Positions 11,031-22,347 of a stretch of 64,000 bases of DNA are shown piece by piece. Under the pieces are notes generated by a model. It saw only the letters and a program-made list of their open reading frames with translations, had not been told where the DNA came from and ran no database searches. The DNA is from Panulirus ornatus (taxonomy: Eukaryota > Arthropoda > Malacostraca > Decapoda > Palinuridae). The stretch spans positions 18,437,018-18,501,017 of the forward strand of contig NC_092236.1 of assembly GCF_036320965.1 (NCBI RefSeq). Reading direction: 5' to 3'. Positions within the stretch are counted from its first letter, which is position 1. Every line of letters starts with the position of its first letter. A program made the position numbers and the translations under genes.

Positions 11031-11606
11031 GCTATGGATAGAGTTGTGCGCAGGAGGATGGATGTGCTGGAAATGAGATGTTTGAGGATAATGTGTGGTG
11101 TGAGGTGGTTTGATCGAGTGAGTAACGTAAGGGTGAGAGAGATGTGTGGAAATAAAAAGAGCGTGGTTGAGAGAGCAGAAGAGGGTGTTTTGAAGTGGTT
11201 TGGGCACATGGAGAGAATGAGTGAGGAAAGATTGACCAAGAGGATATATGTGTCGGAGGTGGAGGGAACGAGGAGAAGAGGGAGACCAAATTGGAGGTGG
11301 AAAGATGGAGTGAAAAAGATTTTGTGTGATCGGGGCCTGAACATGCAGGAGGGTGAAAGGAGGGCAAGGAATAGAGTAAATTGGAGCGATGTGGTATACC
11401 GTGGTTGACGTGCTGTCAGTGGATTGAATCAGGGCATGTGAAGCGTCTGGGGTAAACCATGGAAAGCTGTGTAGGTGTGTATATTTGCGTGTGTGGACGT
11501 ATGTATATACATGTGTATGGGGGGGGGGGGGGGTTGGGCCATTTCTTTCGTCTGTTTCCTTGCGCTACCTCGCAAACGCGGGAGACAGCGACAAAGTAGA
11601 ATAAAA
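11029..11606 (+). mobile_element. LINE-R 3' fragment, short 3' UTR
   Basis: Strongly 5'-truncated copy starting inside the codons for CEAWAMDRVVRRR. It keeps about 125 codons of the C-terminus (open to the stop at 11406-11408), including WFGHMERMSEERLTKR and GRPNWRWKDG. The roughly 200-bp UTR is of the short type and ends GCTACCTCGCAAACGCGGGA, ACAGCGACAAAGTAGAATAA and an A run. Only C-terminal sequence remains, with no catalytic residues. Confidence 0.85.
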
Positions 11607-11629
11607 AAAAAAAAATAATATATATATCT

Positions 11630-12345
11630 ATGAGAGCTGGGGTGGCAAACTTCTGGGGGATTAAGAAAATGTTAACAATCTTAGAGGAACAGCAGAAACG
11701 GTAGCATCAGTGAAGGGAATAAACGGCGAAGTGGTGAAAGTCAAATGACAGGTGAAGGAAAGATGGAATGAGCATTAGAGGGAATGTTGAATGTGCAACA
11801 TGATAGGGAAGGTAGATGTGGGACTCGTGGGACATGGAGGCGTGCAAGGTGAGTCGTGGAAAGAGGTCTTGTGACAAGTGGTGGTGAAAGTCTTCCTAAA
11901 GATGAAGTGTAGAGCAAAGCGGCTGGAGTGGTTGGAGCTGCAGTTGAATTTCTTTGAGAAAGAGAGCGACAATATTGATAACTGCTTAGTTAGGATTTTC
12001 AAGGTGTACGTGGATAAGGCGAGGTGTCTCAAGATTGGCAGAATGCCTGTATAGCGCTACTATATAAAGATATACGAGGAATGAAGGTGAATCCTGTAAT
12101 TAGATGAGGAGTGACGAAGGATATGTAGCTCAGGTGTTCCCTATGATTTGAGTGCCGTGTTATACAGAGGGTGACGTGCTGTCCATGGACTGAACCAAGG
12201 CATGTACAGTAGAAGCGGTCGAGGGAAACCAGAGAAAGTTCTGTGGGTCTTGGTTGTGACTTTAGTGAATTATACATGATAACGTGAGAGTAAATATGAT
12301 CATAAGAGCCTAGTCTTCCCTGCTCCTTGCGCTACCTAGCTATGA
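11630..12345 (+). pseudogene. Decayed LINE-R copy with internal deletion
   Basis: The start resembles the N-terminal side of the LINE-R frame: ESWGGK, then SVKGINGEVV, then RWNEH and VGHGGVQGES, matching ESWGER, SVKGANGEVI, RWSEYF and FGRGGVQSQR. Around 11880-12050 it matches KALRKMKAGKAAG through EDWRNACI with stops. At about 12165 it jumps to the 3' UTR (GACGTGCTGTCCATGGACTG). The whole RT core is missing, by deletion. It lies just after the tail of the previous copy. Confidence 0.65.
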
Positions 12346-12354
12346 AAGAATCTT

Positions 12355-12614
12355 GGTGCTAACCAGGACCTCTTTCTAATGGTTCCTCCAGCCCAAAGCT
12401 GAGCTGCTTCCAGTATCAGGGAAATGCTATTTGTTTGACGTTAAACCGCCTGTGAGAAGTCATCTTCGACGAGTTTATATCATCGTCAGTGGATGGAAAG
12501 GACTAGAGTCTCGTCAAGAAACTTCTCACTCCAAAGGAGTCCATCACTTCCCTGCTTCCGGATGTTGCGCAGCCTTGAAGCTGCAGGAGACCCTTAGAAG
12601 GAGACCTGGGGTTG
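12355..12614. mobile_element. Two MITE-like copies as an inverted pair
   Basis: The left part (12355-12427) is a minus-strand copy starting GGTGCTAACC and containing CTGAGCTGCTTCC. The right part (12428-12614) is a plus-strand copy with TCTCACTCCAAAGGAGTCC, TTCCCTGC, GCAGGAGACCCTTAGAAGG and CCTGGGGTT. The reverse complement of the left part aligns with 12546-12614, giving complementary arms around about 118 bp of spacer. The same family is found at 36927, 37532 and 49529. Confidence 0.55.
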
Positions 12615-12616
12615 AA

Positions 12617-12690
12617 TAATAATCATTATAATAATGATAATAATGATAATAATAATAATAATAACAATAATGATAATAATAATAATGTCT
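12617..12690. repeat. (AAT)n / (GATAAT)n microsatellite
   Basis: Degenerate AAT and GATAAT units directly follow the MITE-like pair. Confidence 0.85.
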
Positions 12691-12878
12691 ACTAAAGACA
12701 GAGACGTAAAAGATCTCGTTTTCTGTGCCTCACCTGCTATGGTATCTCCAGACTCGTTCTTTAATAATTGTTCTGTGATTCTGACGATATCATCAAAGTC
12801 TTATAAAATCTTCTTACAAATCAACCTTAAAGTAAAATCAAACGTAATTACTTAGTCGTACGTCACAGGTTTTAGAGA

Positions 12879-12881
<3 letters not shown>

Positions 12882-12951
<70 letters not shown>

Positions 12952-12968
12952 AAAAAAAAAAAAAAAAA
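12882..12968. repeat. (TC)n plus A run
   Basis: About 69 bp of TC followed by about 18 A. Confidence 0.95.
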
Positions 12969-12989
12969 TAAAAACGAAATATCTATAAA

Positions 12990-14380
12990 TCGTAAATGAC
13001 TGTCTCCGTAATAGCGATTCTGGTTGAAGTACAACAGTACATCTACAGAGCCCGAGGCATCCACTTTTCTGCTACTTTTCCTGAATCTCTCATGATCGTG
13101 TCCCTCAGAACCTTTAGCTCGTGCCCGCCCATACCCCTCCCAACCAACCTCCAGCTCGTCCTGTCAACAATCAACAAGAATATTCATAGCTTTATCTCCG
13201 GCCACCTGGACCCTGACAAGAAAACGAAATGAATAATCTAAAATAAGATCTCTCTCTCTCGGTCTCAAAACCCATCTCACATCTTGTCACATTTTCTTTT
13301 TTTTAATCCATGATTCAGGAGAAAAAATAAGCACACACACACTCATGTGGAATGTGAGGCATGGGGGAGGTACACCTCCACCCTACAACCCTCCCACCTT
13401 CTTTTATGTACACGTAACAAAGGAAACTTCCCGATGTCAAATGCCCTTCACTTGCCAATGGAGACCCACACCAACAGTCTTCCACATTTCATGAAACAAA
13501 AAAAAAAAAAAAAGAAAATGGGAGTTTAGAAACATGGACACAAAGGGTGATAACGATCACTCATTGTCACACTGGATAAGTGAATGAATTAGAGAGAAAT
13601 ACGAAATAGCATTCGTGAAATGTCGATAAGAACTTACACGAAAAGCATGAAGTAAAAAAAAAAATGAAGGGAATATACGAGAAAAATAATCTTGAGGGGA
13701 GAGAGAAGCTAAAAGTATTTGAAAACTTGTGAAAAAAAAATCAGAATGGTGAAAGGAAGAGAAAAATCATCGGGAAAGGAGAGGGGATTCGAATCCATTC
13801 AGCCAGTTCGAAGCTCCGGACGACATGTGGTTTAGCCCACAAAAGGATGAACTTTAGGGGGTCTGAACGTGGTAGAGGAGAAGGGGGACACAGAATTCAA
13901 TCTAATGGAGGGAGGTTGTTATAGCAGAGTTTATCAGAGTTTCATTTACTTGTCGAGCCTCCTGTCGAAGGGAGGAATACGTCTCCACCGAAGCATTTTT
14001 ATCGTGTGAAGCCACACTCAGACTCTCGAGGAAATCTGTTTACATTCAGTCATCTGAAAGCTTCCAACATGTACGTCCATCAGTAGATAGTCTGAGAGAT
14101 ATCTTTTCGGAAATCTATTTTTCTTTACTTATCGTAGACGACCTTGGCAAAGATTCTATACTGAACTTTGTCAGTAACAACTGATCTATCGGTCATTCAT
14201 AACACGGTTTAGAATATCAGACTGGCTTCAAGATGTCCACAAACGCAGTTCAATACCAAATGTCAAGCACACGTCACTCACTATTCGCAATAAACATTTT
14301 AGTAGCCTGTTAAACAGAGCCAAGTGTGTAGCCTGCTGTACAAACTCGGTATCAACTAAGTGGTAACTTCTTAAACAAAT
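12990..14380. other. Unassigned sequence with A-rich tracts
   Basis: No gene is recognised. Short A runs occur at 13498-13513 and 13650-13740. The segment 13790-13870 contains GGATTCGAATCC and, 43 bp upstream on the minus strand, TGGGCTAAACCA. Together these look like a degenerate B-box and A-box pair. Confidence 0.4.
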
Positions 14381-14476
14381 CCCTTTATAAACTGACAGAG
14401 ACACAGCTCCTTGCGCAAGTACCTGCCAATTGCCACATCCAGTTTAATGTATTTTTTTCTTTTGTTTTATAGACAA

Positions 14477-14525
<49 letters not shown>

Positions 14526-14547
14526 TGCGTGCGTGCGTGCGTGCGTG

Positions 14548-14591
<44 letters not shown>

Positions 14592-14603
14592 TGTGTGTGT
14601 GTT

Positions 14604-14642
<39 letters not shown>
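14477..14642. repeat. (TG)n-(GCGT)n-(TG)n composite
   Basis: A TG array whose centre (14521-14590) has become GCGT units. All of it is alternating purine-pyrimidine. The Cys-Val and Arg-Ala frames across it are artefacts. Confidence 0.95.
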
Positions 14643-14644
<2 letters not shown>

Positions 14645-14649
14645 GTGTT

Positions 14650-15180
14650 AAAAGATTTTTCTGTCGGTGGTTATAACTTGACCCTGAAGAACTTAGGTGT
14701 TGGCCTAAAGCCGAAATACCTAAAAAGATACATAAACAACCAAGCACAACACAGACTTGGGTAAAGAAAGACGAAGGTAGAATAGAAAATATGAAAAAAA
14801 ATGTTTTCTATGATCCAATTGTCTTCTTAATTCAAAAGATACAGTCAGAGACTAAGGTCCTCAATGGAAGTTAAGCCTTAAATAAAACACGAAAAAAAGG
14901 CAAATGATACAAAGCAGTGAGGGGAGAAAATAAAGAATAATAATAATCAGCTTTGGAGAAAGTAAAAAAAATAAAAAGATAAAAACCTGCCACTGAAGAT
15001 GAGTAGGTCGAAGCTGTTGGGTAAGACAGGAGCACAGAGCAAAGAGTGTTCCGGCTTAATGACCCTCCAGCTCCAATTAGCTATTCACTCCACCAGCAAA
15101 CTAAACAAAAGCCACAGCCACCCCCACCTCTCCCCGTATTCCTCTTCTTTGAAGAGCAGCACTTAATCGCCTCGAATCGA
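14650..15180. other. Unassigned sequence
   Basis: No gene is recognised. The stretch is A-rich with short frames. Confidence 0.5.
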
Positions 15181-15190
15181 GGGGGGATGT

Positions 15191-15222
<32 letters not shown>
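15181..15222. repeat. Run of 32 G
   Basis: GGGGGGATGT is followed by an uninterrupted run of 32 G (15191-15222). It can form G-quadruplexes, and its exact length should be treated as uncertain because long homopolymers are often misread. Confidence 0.85.
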
Positions 15223-15223
<1 letters not shown>

Positions 15224-17065
15224 AGCATGGATTCTCTTACGGTATTTTCGCGGAAATTAGCAGCTTGTGTACTGCTCCAGCCGGGGCGCTTACCCTCGTT
15301 GAAAGGAGGCCATCGAGGTATTTTCCAGGAAGCGCGTCCTCTGATTGCTACTTAGAGCTCACTAGTAAGAATGGTCGACTTTTAGTTGTTTCAGTAGGTA
15401 GACTGACCCTTGGCAGAACGCGCCAGCCAGAGGATTACGACTGAGAACCTACAGCCGAGAACTGGGGTTTCACGAACAGTTTACTGATCTACATATGCTA
15501 AAGAATAACCAAGGACAGACTAGGGATAAAATAAAGTTTGCCATATTGGCTAATACCTTCGCGAATCCTCACACAACTTCTGTATCACAGTGACACCAGC
15601 ACTGGGACTAGTAACGTCAAGTAGTAATGATGTTTCGGTAATCAGCTAAACGTACATCTTAGGAAGGAGAGGAGATGTGTGGGCCTAGGAGGCCAATACT
15701 GAACAACGTACTCTTTGTGCGAAAACGGGATGGCACAAACAAGTGCCGTAGCCACGTCAAGATATCTTGAACAGTCAAGAAAAACTTTCAACTCCTCGAG
15801 GACGAGGGTTACAGCCACTGAGCACGAAGGATACGGTCCTTGAGCACGAACGATACGCCCTCGGGGTTGATAGCCTGACCTGTGACCTGACCCACTTTAG
15901 TGGGTACGAGCATATCAAAAGTTTCTTATCAACGTGGAGAAAATAAAAACTGATTCTTTTTCAACTTATTCCTATTAGTCTGCACGCAGGGAACAACAAT
16001 TCGAAGGTGATTCAATCATCTGTCCCCTCTAGGAGTCAGTGGAGGTCAACTAGAGGGTCAACAGAGGTCAAACTCCCAATTAACATGACCTTGGTTATGT
16101 TTGATATCAGGATAAAGTGAGTGAGAGAGCAAACACTTAAGTCAGTGGTGAATATTTCTTAACATGTTTTACTCATCTTCAACGCTAATTGTAAGGGGAA
16201 ATTAGGTCAAATGTTCAGCATCAGAAAACACAGCTAAGTTGAGCACAAAAACAAATATCTTTATAAGACAAATGACTGAGCCACATAACTCGACTTTTCA
16301 AATATATCAAACAACAAAATGAATATATGATTAGATATCTTACAGCGGAAATTGCCAATAAAAGCTCTGAGTTGCGCTGCACCAAGGTGGTGATCATGTA
16401 CGGGACGCAAGTACTGTATAAAGGCACAGTAATGTACTGTATAGCGACTGTCTTCTGCAACTGCACGTCCCAGTCAAAATAAATATGCTGGACTCACCAA
16501 CACATGATAAGGCAACGGAAGACAGCAACTCGAAAGAAGACGACATTCTTGAAAGATCAAACACCTGTATTTGGTCATGGCTTTGTCCCTCTGAACGCGC
16601 TACGAGGATATTGCCTCCTTTTTTCTTCCCCCACCCCCGAGCATGAATCTGCCATCTCAACCTCCTGGGGTGAACGCCACCCCTGCGTCATTTAGGAACG
16701 TGCTCAGAATGAAGATGGGACCAGGGATGCCCCACCTTTCAACCGTGATCAACGCCAAAGTTGCTAGACTTACCACGATTTCGCCTCTGTGGCATTCCTT
16801 CCCCACTTACGGTACGAGGTCAAACAATAAATCAAGCACTCGGCCTGACAGGGAGGAGGTGAAAAGAGCATCAGGGAGACGACAGCAACAAAGACGACAC
16901 GACAGCAAGCAAGTGGTTCGAAAAAATTTCCAAGCAGCTTAAGCAAATGGAGGCAGATTCTTCGACTCGTCTAAGAAATAGGAACTCTTTGAGTTTCTAT
17001 CAAATGAAGGAGTGAAACAAAGCTTCCATTCTGACCACTAGAATCTCTACATGTCGTCAGAGGAC
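15223..17065. other. Unassigned sequence
   Basis: Nothing recognisable. The longest frames (16394-16660 minus, 16643-16942 plus) are under 100 codons, overlap on opposite strands and show no domain I know. I see no supported splice-site arrangement. Confidence 0.5.
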
Positions 17066-17069
17066 CGTG

Positions 17070-17086
17070 TCACACACACATACACA

Positions 17087-17129
<43 letters not shown>

Positions 17130-17130
17130 G
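17070..17130. repeat. (CA)n microsatellite with TACA interruptions
   Basis: CA array with two TACA interruptions at its start. Confidence 0.95.
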
Positions 17131-17529
17131 GGCTGGAAAGGACAAGATGGAATTGTCAAATCACGGAGAGGCAGAAGGGAACAAGATTAATCATGCACCT
17201 CAAAACTCACAACTCCATTCTATGTCCAAAGAGGAATTACTAACGTCACTCTCATTATCATGGGACGGTTCCACCGTCTGCTATTAAAATAAAAAAAATC
17301 CTCCAGCTAATCTCCACATGGCATTTGGTCGTGATAGAAATCGTCAATTACCCCGCACGTCAGCGTTCATCAACTTACAGGGCATCGAAGTCCAGGGAGA
17401 CAAACTGGCTTGATCATGTCCCACCCACGCTCCGTCAGGAGGAGACAACCAACCAACTGCAGGCGATACCAAAGTGTTTTATAGTAGCTGAGGTATACCA
17501 AGGCCCAGACAGTCTTTAGAGGAAGATGA

Positions 17530-17819
17530 GGTAAGGATAACCGGGTATTTCCCGTGTCGTCTGTGTGTTGTAACACTGGACACTTGCCGAGTGTGAACAC
17601 CCTTGCACGAGTCCTCGGTGTGGCAGTCTGCCTACGTTCATCCCAGGTGTTCATCCTCCCCCTCGAGGCTGGTCGATAAATGGGTACCTGGCTTAGAGTG
17701 GTGTGTGTGTGTGTGTGTAATGCATACATAGGAGTAAAGACACGATGCATACATAATAAGGTTATGATACGGGGCAACACGAATGTATAATTCTCTCACA
17801 GTAAAATACAAACAGTATT

Positions 17820-17820
<1 letters not shown>
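17530..17820 (+). mobile_element. tRNA-SINE-like element with internal (TG)n
   Basis: The first part carries the common body: GGCAGTCTGCC, GGTGTTCATCCTCCCCCTCG, then GGGTACCTGGCTTAGAG and TG repeats (17698-17719). A second conserved part follows: AGTAAAGACACGATGCATAC, GGTTATGATACGGGGCAAC and ACTCTCTCAC. The same two-part order is seen at 26040-26302. The B-box position is degraded here. The element is followed by AC repeats (17819-17840). Confidence 0.55.

Positions 17821-17840
<20 letters not shown>

Positions 17841-17904
<64 letters not shown>
17841..17904. repeat. (AT)n microsatellite after (AC)n
   Basis: An AC run (17819-17840) passes into an AT array. Confidence 0.95.
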
Positions 17905-17907
<3 letters not shown>

Positions 17908-18257
17908 AGTGTGAAGGCACATCCTGCTCTTATTTGCAAGCATAATACCTGCAGAATCCTGGCCACAATGCATTGGTAAACTCACTCGCAAATTGAACCT
18001 ACGTATCAATCAGTCAGACAAAAGGAACAAGCCCAGTGATATCAGCCATGACAATCAGATAATCTACAGACGATCATTTCCAATCAGACACAGCCAGCAG
18101 GTGTGGGACGCGACGAAGTGACAGGCAGAGGAAACACGAGACAAAGAGATTGAAGTATACATACAACGAGACAGACAGACAAACAAGAGAGGGACGGAAG
18201 GTATACACAGACAAGGCCTGAGAACAGGTAACAGCGAGGAGTGTCTCTTGTAATGAC

Positions 18258-18259
<2 letters not shown>

Positions 18260-18324
<65 letters not shown>
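18260..18324. repeat. (GA)n microsatellite
   Basis: Uninterrupted AG run inside a purine-rich stretch. Confidence 0.95.
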
Positions 18325-18327
<3 letters not shown>

Positions 18328-18484
18328 GTAGATGGGTGGCGAGGGAGAGAGAGAGATAGAGGATGGGATGGGAAGCTCAGGAAAGGTGAGTGGATGGGTG
18401 GTGGAGAAGAGTTCCCGGGTAGGGTGGTACCGATGGTGGGAGGTGGTAAGAAATGCGAGGCATTAAGTGATCATCATGTGTCTG

Positions 18485-18600
18485 CCGGATACTGTAGCAC
18501 CAGGAAGACTGGGCACTGTAGTACCAGGAAGACTGGGCACTGTAGTACGAGGAAGACAGACAAGATACTGTAGCATGAGGAAGACAACAGCTGAATTCAA
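18485..18600. repeat. 24-28-bp tandem repeat
   Basis: Four copies of an ACTGTAGTACCAGGAAGACT-type unit, the first three 24 to 28 bp long. Further degenerate relatives of the same unit appear at 18665-18730 (ATACTGCAGCATGAGGGAGA). Confidence 0.75.
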
Positions 18601-18839
18601 ACAGCAACAGCCCACTGGGTCCTAACGGGGCTGTTTGCGATAGTGGAAGAGATCTTCACCGAATGTGGTAACAGGATACTGCAGCATGAGGGAGACAGGT
18701 TACTGAAGCACCAGGACTTACTCACGAGGAATGAGGCCTGTGATGAGCAGGTACATATGTAAATAACCGAGGTGAAACATGGCAAGGATGTCTGCCACTC
18801 ATGGAATGGGTGATGGCGTCCGGGATGGCACCTGGAGGG

Positions 18840-20420
18840 GTCAAGGGAAAGGAGGCCTGGGGTTTGAAGGGGAGAAAAGTGACCATGGAACGGGGTAAGG
18901 TTTAAGAAAAATGTATATCGAGTAAAATAAAGGGGGAAGGAGAGGAGGAGGAGGAGGACTTAAGGGGAGGAGTAAAGGGAAAGGAGTAAAGGGAAAGATT
19001 CTTAGGAAAGTATGTAATGGGAGGAGACTGAAAGGGGAGGAAATATATAGGAGCAAAAAAGGGGTGCTGGGAGGATAATGGTCATAGAATAGGCAGAAGG
19101 AGGAGGAAGAACAGGACACAGGAGAAATGAGTAAGGGAAAAGGAGGAGAGAGGGTTTTAGGCACTGGATATGAGGCAGGGTCGTGGCAACGTAGAAGAGA
19201 ACAGCGCAGGAGAAAACACTTGGAAATTTAGAAAGAAAAATCTGAAGCATTGGAGGAGGGTGAACAGAAGGACCTGAGTAGAGGATGGAGGGGAAATACT
19301 GAGGAAAAATCTACTGAGAGGGGGAGCTGAGAGGTAAGAGCGTAGGGCGTGAGGGAGAGTGAGGGAGTTGCCTATTGCTGGAGGAAAGTTTGATGGTGGT
19401 ATTGGGGAATACGACTTGGTGGAGTGGACGAAGAGTGAATGTTGGAGGAAAGGGGGTAACCTTGAGAAACTTAGAGGGTGCGATGGTGGGCAGGAGGAAA
19501 TGTTAACAGCACAAGGATACACTGGGTAGGAATGGTGGAAGGAAGGATGGCGGGGGATAGGATGAAGGGAGAGGGTGTTGAGGATGGGAGGGGGTTGTAG
19601 GATGGGTAAATGGTGGAGTGAAGAATGTTGGAGATGGGGGAGGTTGTAAAGTGGGTTTTGGAGGAGGGGATGGGGTGGATGACACGGTGTTGAGTTGGCA
19701 GGCTGCTAGAGAGTGGAATGAGGGTGGAGGATACAGTGTTGGAGGGAGGAAGGAAGGATGAAGGATAGTGTGCTTGGAAAGGGAGGAGGGAGAACTTGCT
19801 GGGGGATGGGAGGGGACAGACACGGTGTTGGAGATGGGGGTGAAAGAGAGGAGTGTTGGAGGGTAAGCGTATTAAGGGACGGGAGAAAGCTGAAGAGGGT
19901 GTTGGAAGATAAAGGGGTATAAAGGGATGCGGAGGAAAGGGGGTTGGGGATAGAAAGGGGTGGATGAGAGGGTGCTATGGATGACATGGGGTGGGGGACA
20001 GTGCATTAGAGGGTTGGAGATAGAAAGGGGTGGATGAGAGGGTGCTATGGATGACATGGGGTGGGGGACAGTGCATTAGAGGGTTGGAGATAGATGAAGG
20101 ATTAGAGAAGGGTGGAGGACAGAGTGTTGGAGGGTGGGAAAAGGGCTGGGTTGAGGTTGTTAGAGGATAGGACGAGGGTGGAGAAGAATGCATTGACAAA
20201 TAGAAGACATGTGAAGGATAGAGTGTGAGGGACAGGATGATGGTGGAGGACAGTGTTGAAGGGTGGGACAAGAGTACAAGATGGAGTTTGAGGAATAGGA
20301 AGAGGGTGGAGGATAGGGTGTCGGAGACATGAAAATGGCGGAGAAGAGATAGTTGTGGAAGGTAGGAGTGTGAAGAAGAAACCCTTAGAAGACTAGAGGA
20401 GGGTGAGGGATGAGTGTTGA
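18840..20420. repeat. Purine-rich degenerate minisatellite, 1.6 kb
   Basis: The plus strand is almost wholly G and A, with recurring GGATGGGAGGGG, GTGTTGGAGG and AGGATGAGGGTGGA words of irregular period. Within it, 19950-20019 and 20020-20089 are a perfect 70-bp tandem duplication. The Pro-Ser-Leu-rich minus-strand frames across the array (for example 19503-19823) follow from its composition and are not called as genes. Confidence 0.8.
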
Positions 20421-21200
20421 AGGTAGGAAAAGGAAGATATCATCTACATAAGAAAATACGTAAGATACAAAACAGAAACAATAAGGATGACATGAAATAC
20501 GAAAATCAACCACCTAAAGTTTTCTCTCTCTCTGCTTTTCTGTGGAAGAGGAGGAGGAGGAAGAAGAGGGTATGGGAAAGCAAGGAAGGTGAAGAATAAA
20601 TGGAAGGGTGAAAAGAAATATAAAGCTGAGAATACGTAAAGTAAATAGAAAACAGTAGAGGGGAGGTAAACCAATTGAGGCAGAGAATGTACAGTGGACC
20701 CTCTTGGGGAAAAGTCAGAAAAAGTGGATCTGTAAATATCAGAATTGACAACGTACGTAAGGAAAAAGCAAGTGGGTTGGGCAAATACTGAAACTGGCAA
20801 TGAACATGGCAAGGACAGATAACACGAGACCTGGTGGACTATAAAGTTATCTGCTGGAGGCCATTAATACCATTTAGATTACCATGTCCTATTAGTCACG
20901 TAGGAAACAAGTTAAAAAAAAAAAGATGATCGAATGGTATATGATAAAACTGGCAATGAAGGAGAAAATAAGAAGAAAATGGAATGGTGAACATGAACAT
21001 TACATAGCAGGAAAACCTAAGAAAATGGGATGGTAAATATTGAAACTGGCAATGTGGGATATTTTAAAACGACTATTTTTTCTTCTTTCTCCTTTTTTGT
21101 TGTTGATGTCAGATGGAACGAGATGCCGAGGACAGGTGGTGGTTAGTGATATGCGAGTAAGACATGTTGGTAAAAAGGAGCCAAAGGTACAAGAAGAAGA
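20420..21200. other. Unassigned sequence
   Basis: No gene is recognised. AAACTGGCAATG recurs at about 20791, 20949 and 21040 with similar surroundings (ATGG..AAATAYTGAAACTGGC), pointing to a diverged local repeat of about 90-160 bp spacing. Confidence 0.45.
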
Positions 21201-21203
21201 AGA

Positions 21204-21206
<3 letters not shown>

Positions 21207-21271
<65 letters not shown>
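21207..21271. repeat. (TA)n microsatellite at a LINE junction
   Basis: TA array ending exactly where the LINE-R UTR fragment begins. Confidence 0.95.
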
Positions 21272-21274
<3 letters not shown>

Positions 21275-21588
21275 CGAATGTGGCTTTTGTTGTCTTTTTC
21301 TAGCGCTACCTCGCGCGGGAGGAGTGGGGTGCCATTTCATGTGCGGCGAGGTGACGACGAGAATGGATGAAAGCCGTAAGTATGAATATGTACATGTGTA
21401 TATATGTATATGTCTGTGTATGTATATGTATGTATACGTTGAAATGTTTAGGTATGTATATGTGCGTCAGAGGGCGTTTATGTATACACATGTGTATGTG
21501 GGTGGGTTGGGCCATTCTTTCATCTGTTTCCTTGAGTTACCTCGGCAACGAGGGAGACGGCGACTAAGTATAATAAAAAAAATATAGA
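21272..21588 (+). mobile_element. LINE-R 3' UTR fragment, long UTR type
   Basis: The stretch matches the distal part of the long 3' UTR at 9378-9690: GAACGAATGTGGCTTTTGTT, the internal GCTACCTCGCGCGGG block, the TGTGTATATATGTATATG lead, GGGTGGGTTGGGCCATT and the end TTACCTCGGCAACGAGGGAG, CGACTAAGTATAATAA and A run. It contains no coding sequence. Confidence 0.8.
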
Positions 21589-22227
21589 GGGAATGAGTGA
21601 GGAAAGATTGACATAGAGGATATTATGTGTCAGAGGTGGAGGGAAGGAGGAGAAGTGGGAGACCAAATTGGAGGTGGAAGGATGGAGTGAAAAAAATTTT
21701 GAGCGATCGGGGCCTGAACATACTGGAGGGTGAGGGGCGTGCAAGGAATAGAGTGAATTGGAACGATGTGGTATACCGGGGTGGACGTGCTGTCAATGGA
21801 TTGAACCAGGGCATGTGGAACATCTGGGATAAACCATGAAAGGTTTTGTGGGGTCTGGATGTGGAAGAGGAGCTGTGATTTCAGTGCATTACACGTGGCA
21901 GCTAGAGACTGAGTGTGAAAGAATGTGGCCTTGTTGTCTTTTCCTAGCGCTAATTCGCGCTCGCGGGGGGGAGGGGGTGCCATTTCATGTGTGGCGGGGT
22001 GGCGATGGAAATGGATGAAGGCAGCAAGTATGGATATGTACATGTGTATATATGTATATGTCTGTGTGTGTATATGCATGTATACGTTGAAATGTATAGG
22101 TATGTATATGTGCGTGTGTGGGCGTTTATGTATATACATGTGCATGTAGGTGGGCGGGGCCATTCTCTCGTGTGTTTCCTTCAGCTACCTCGCTAACGCG
22201 GGAGACAGCGACTAAGTATAATGATAA
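21588..22227 (+). mobile_element. LINE-R 3' fragment, long UTR type
   Basis: Directly abuts the preceding UTR fragment. It starts inside the codons for RMSEERLT, keeps the end of the frame in broken form (MSEVEGRRRSGRPNWRWKDG can be read from 21627), and then has the full long UTR. It ends GCTACCTCGCTAACGCGGGA, CGACTAAGTATAATGATAAT. The two adjacent long-UTR pieces suggest a nested or tandem insertion. Confidence 0.8.
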
Positions 22228-22254
22228 TAATAATATAATAATAATAATGATAAT

Positions 22255-22341
<87 letters not shown>

Positions 22342-22347
22342 TTTTTT
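22228..22347. repeat. (AAT)n, (TA)n and T run between two LINE tails
   Basis: AAT-type units follow the plus-strand LINE tail, then TA (22258-22323), then about 24 T (22324-22347) that form the A tail of the minus-strand LINE copy. Two LINE copies meet tail to tail here. Confidence 0.9.
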
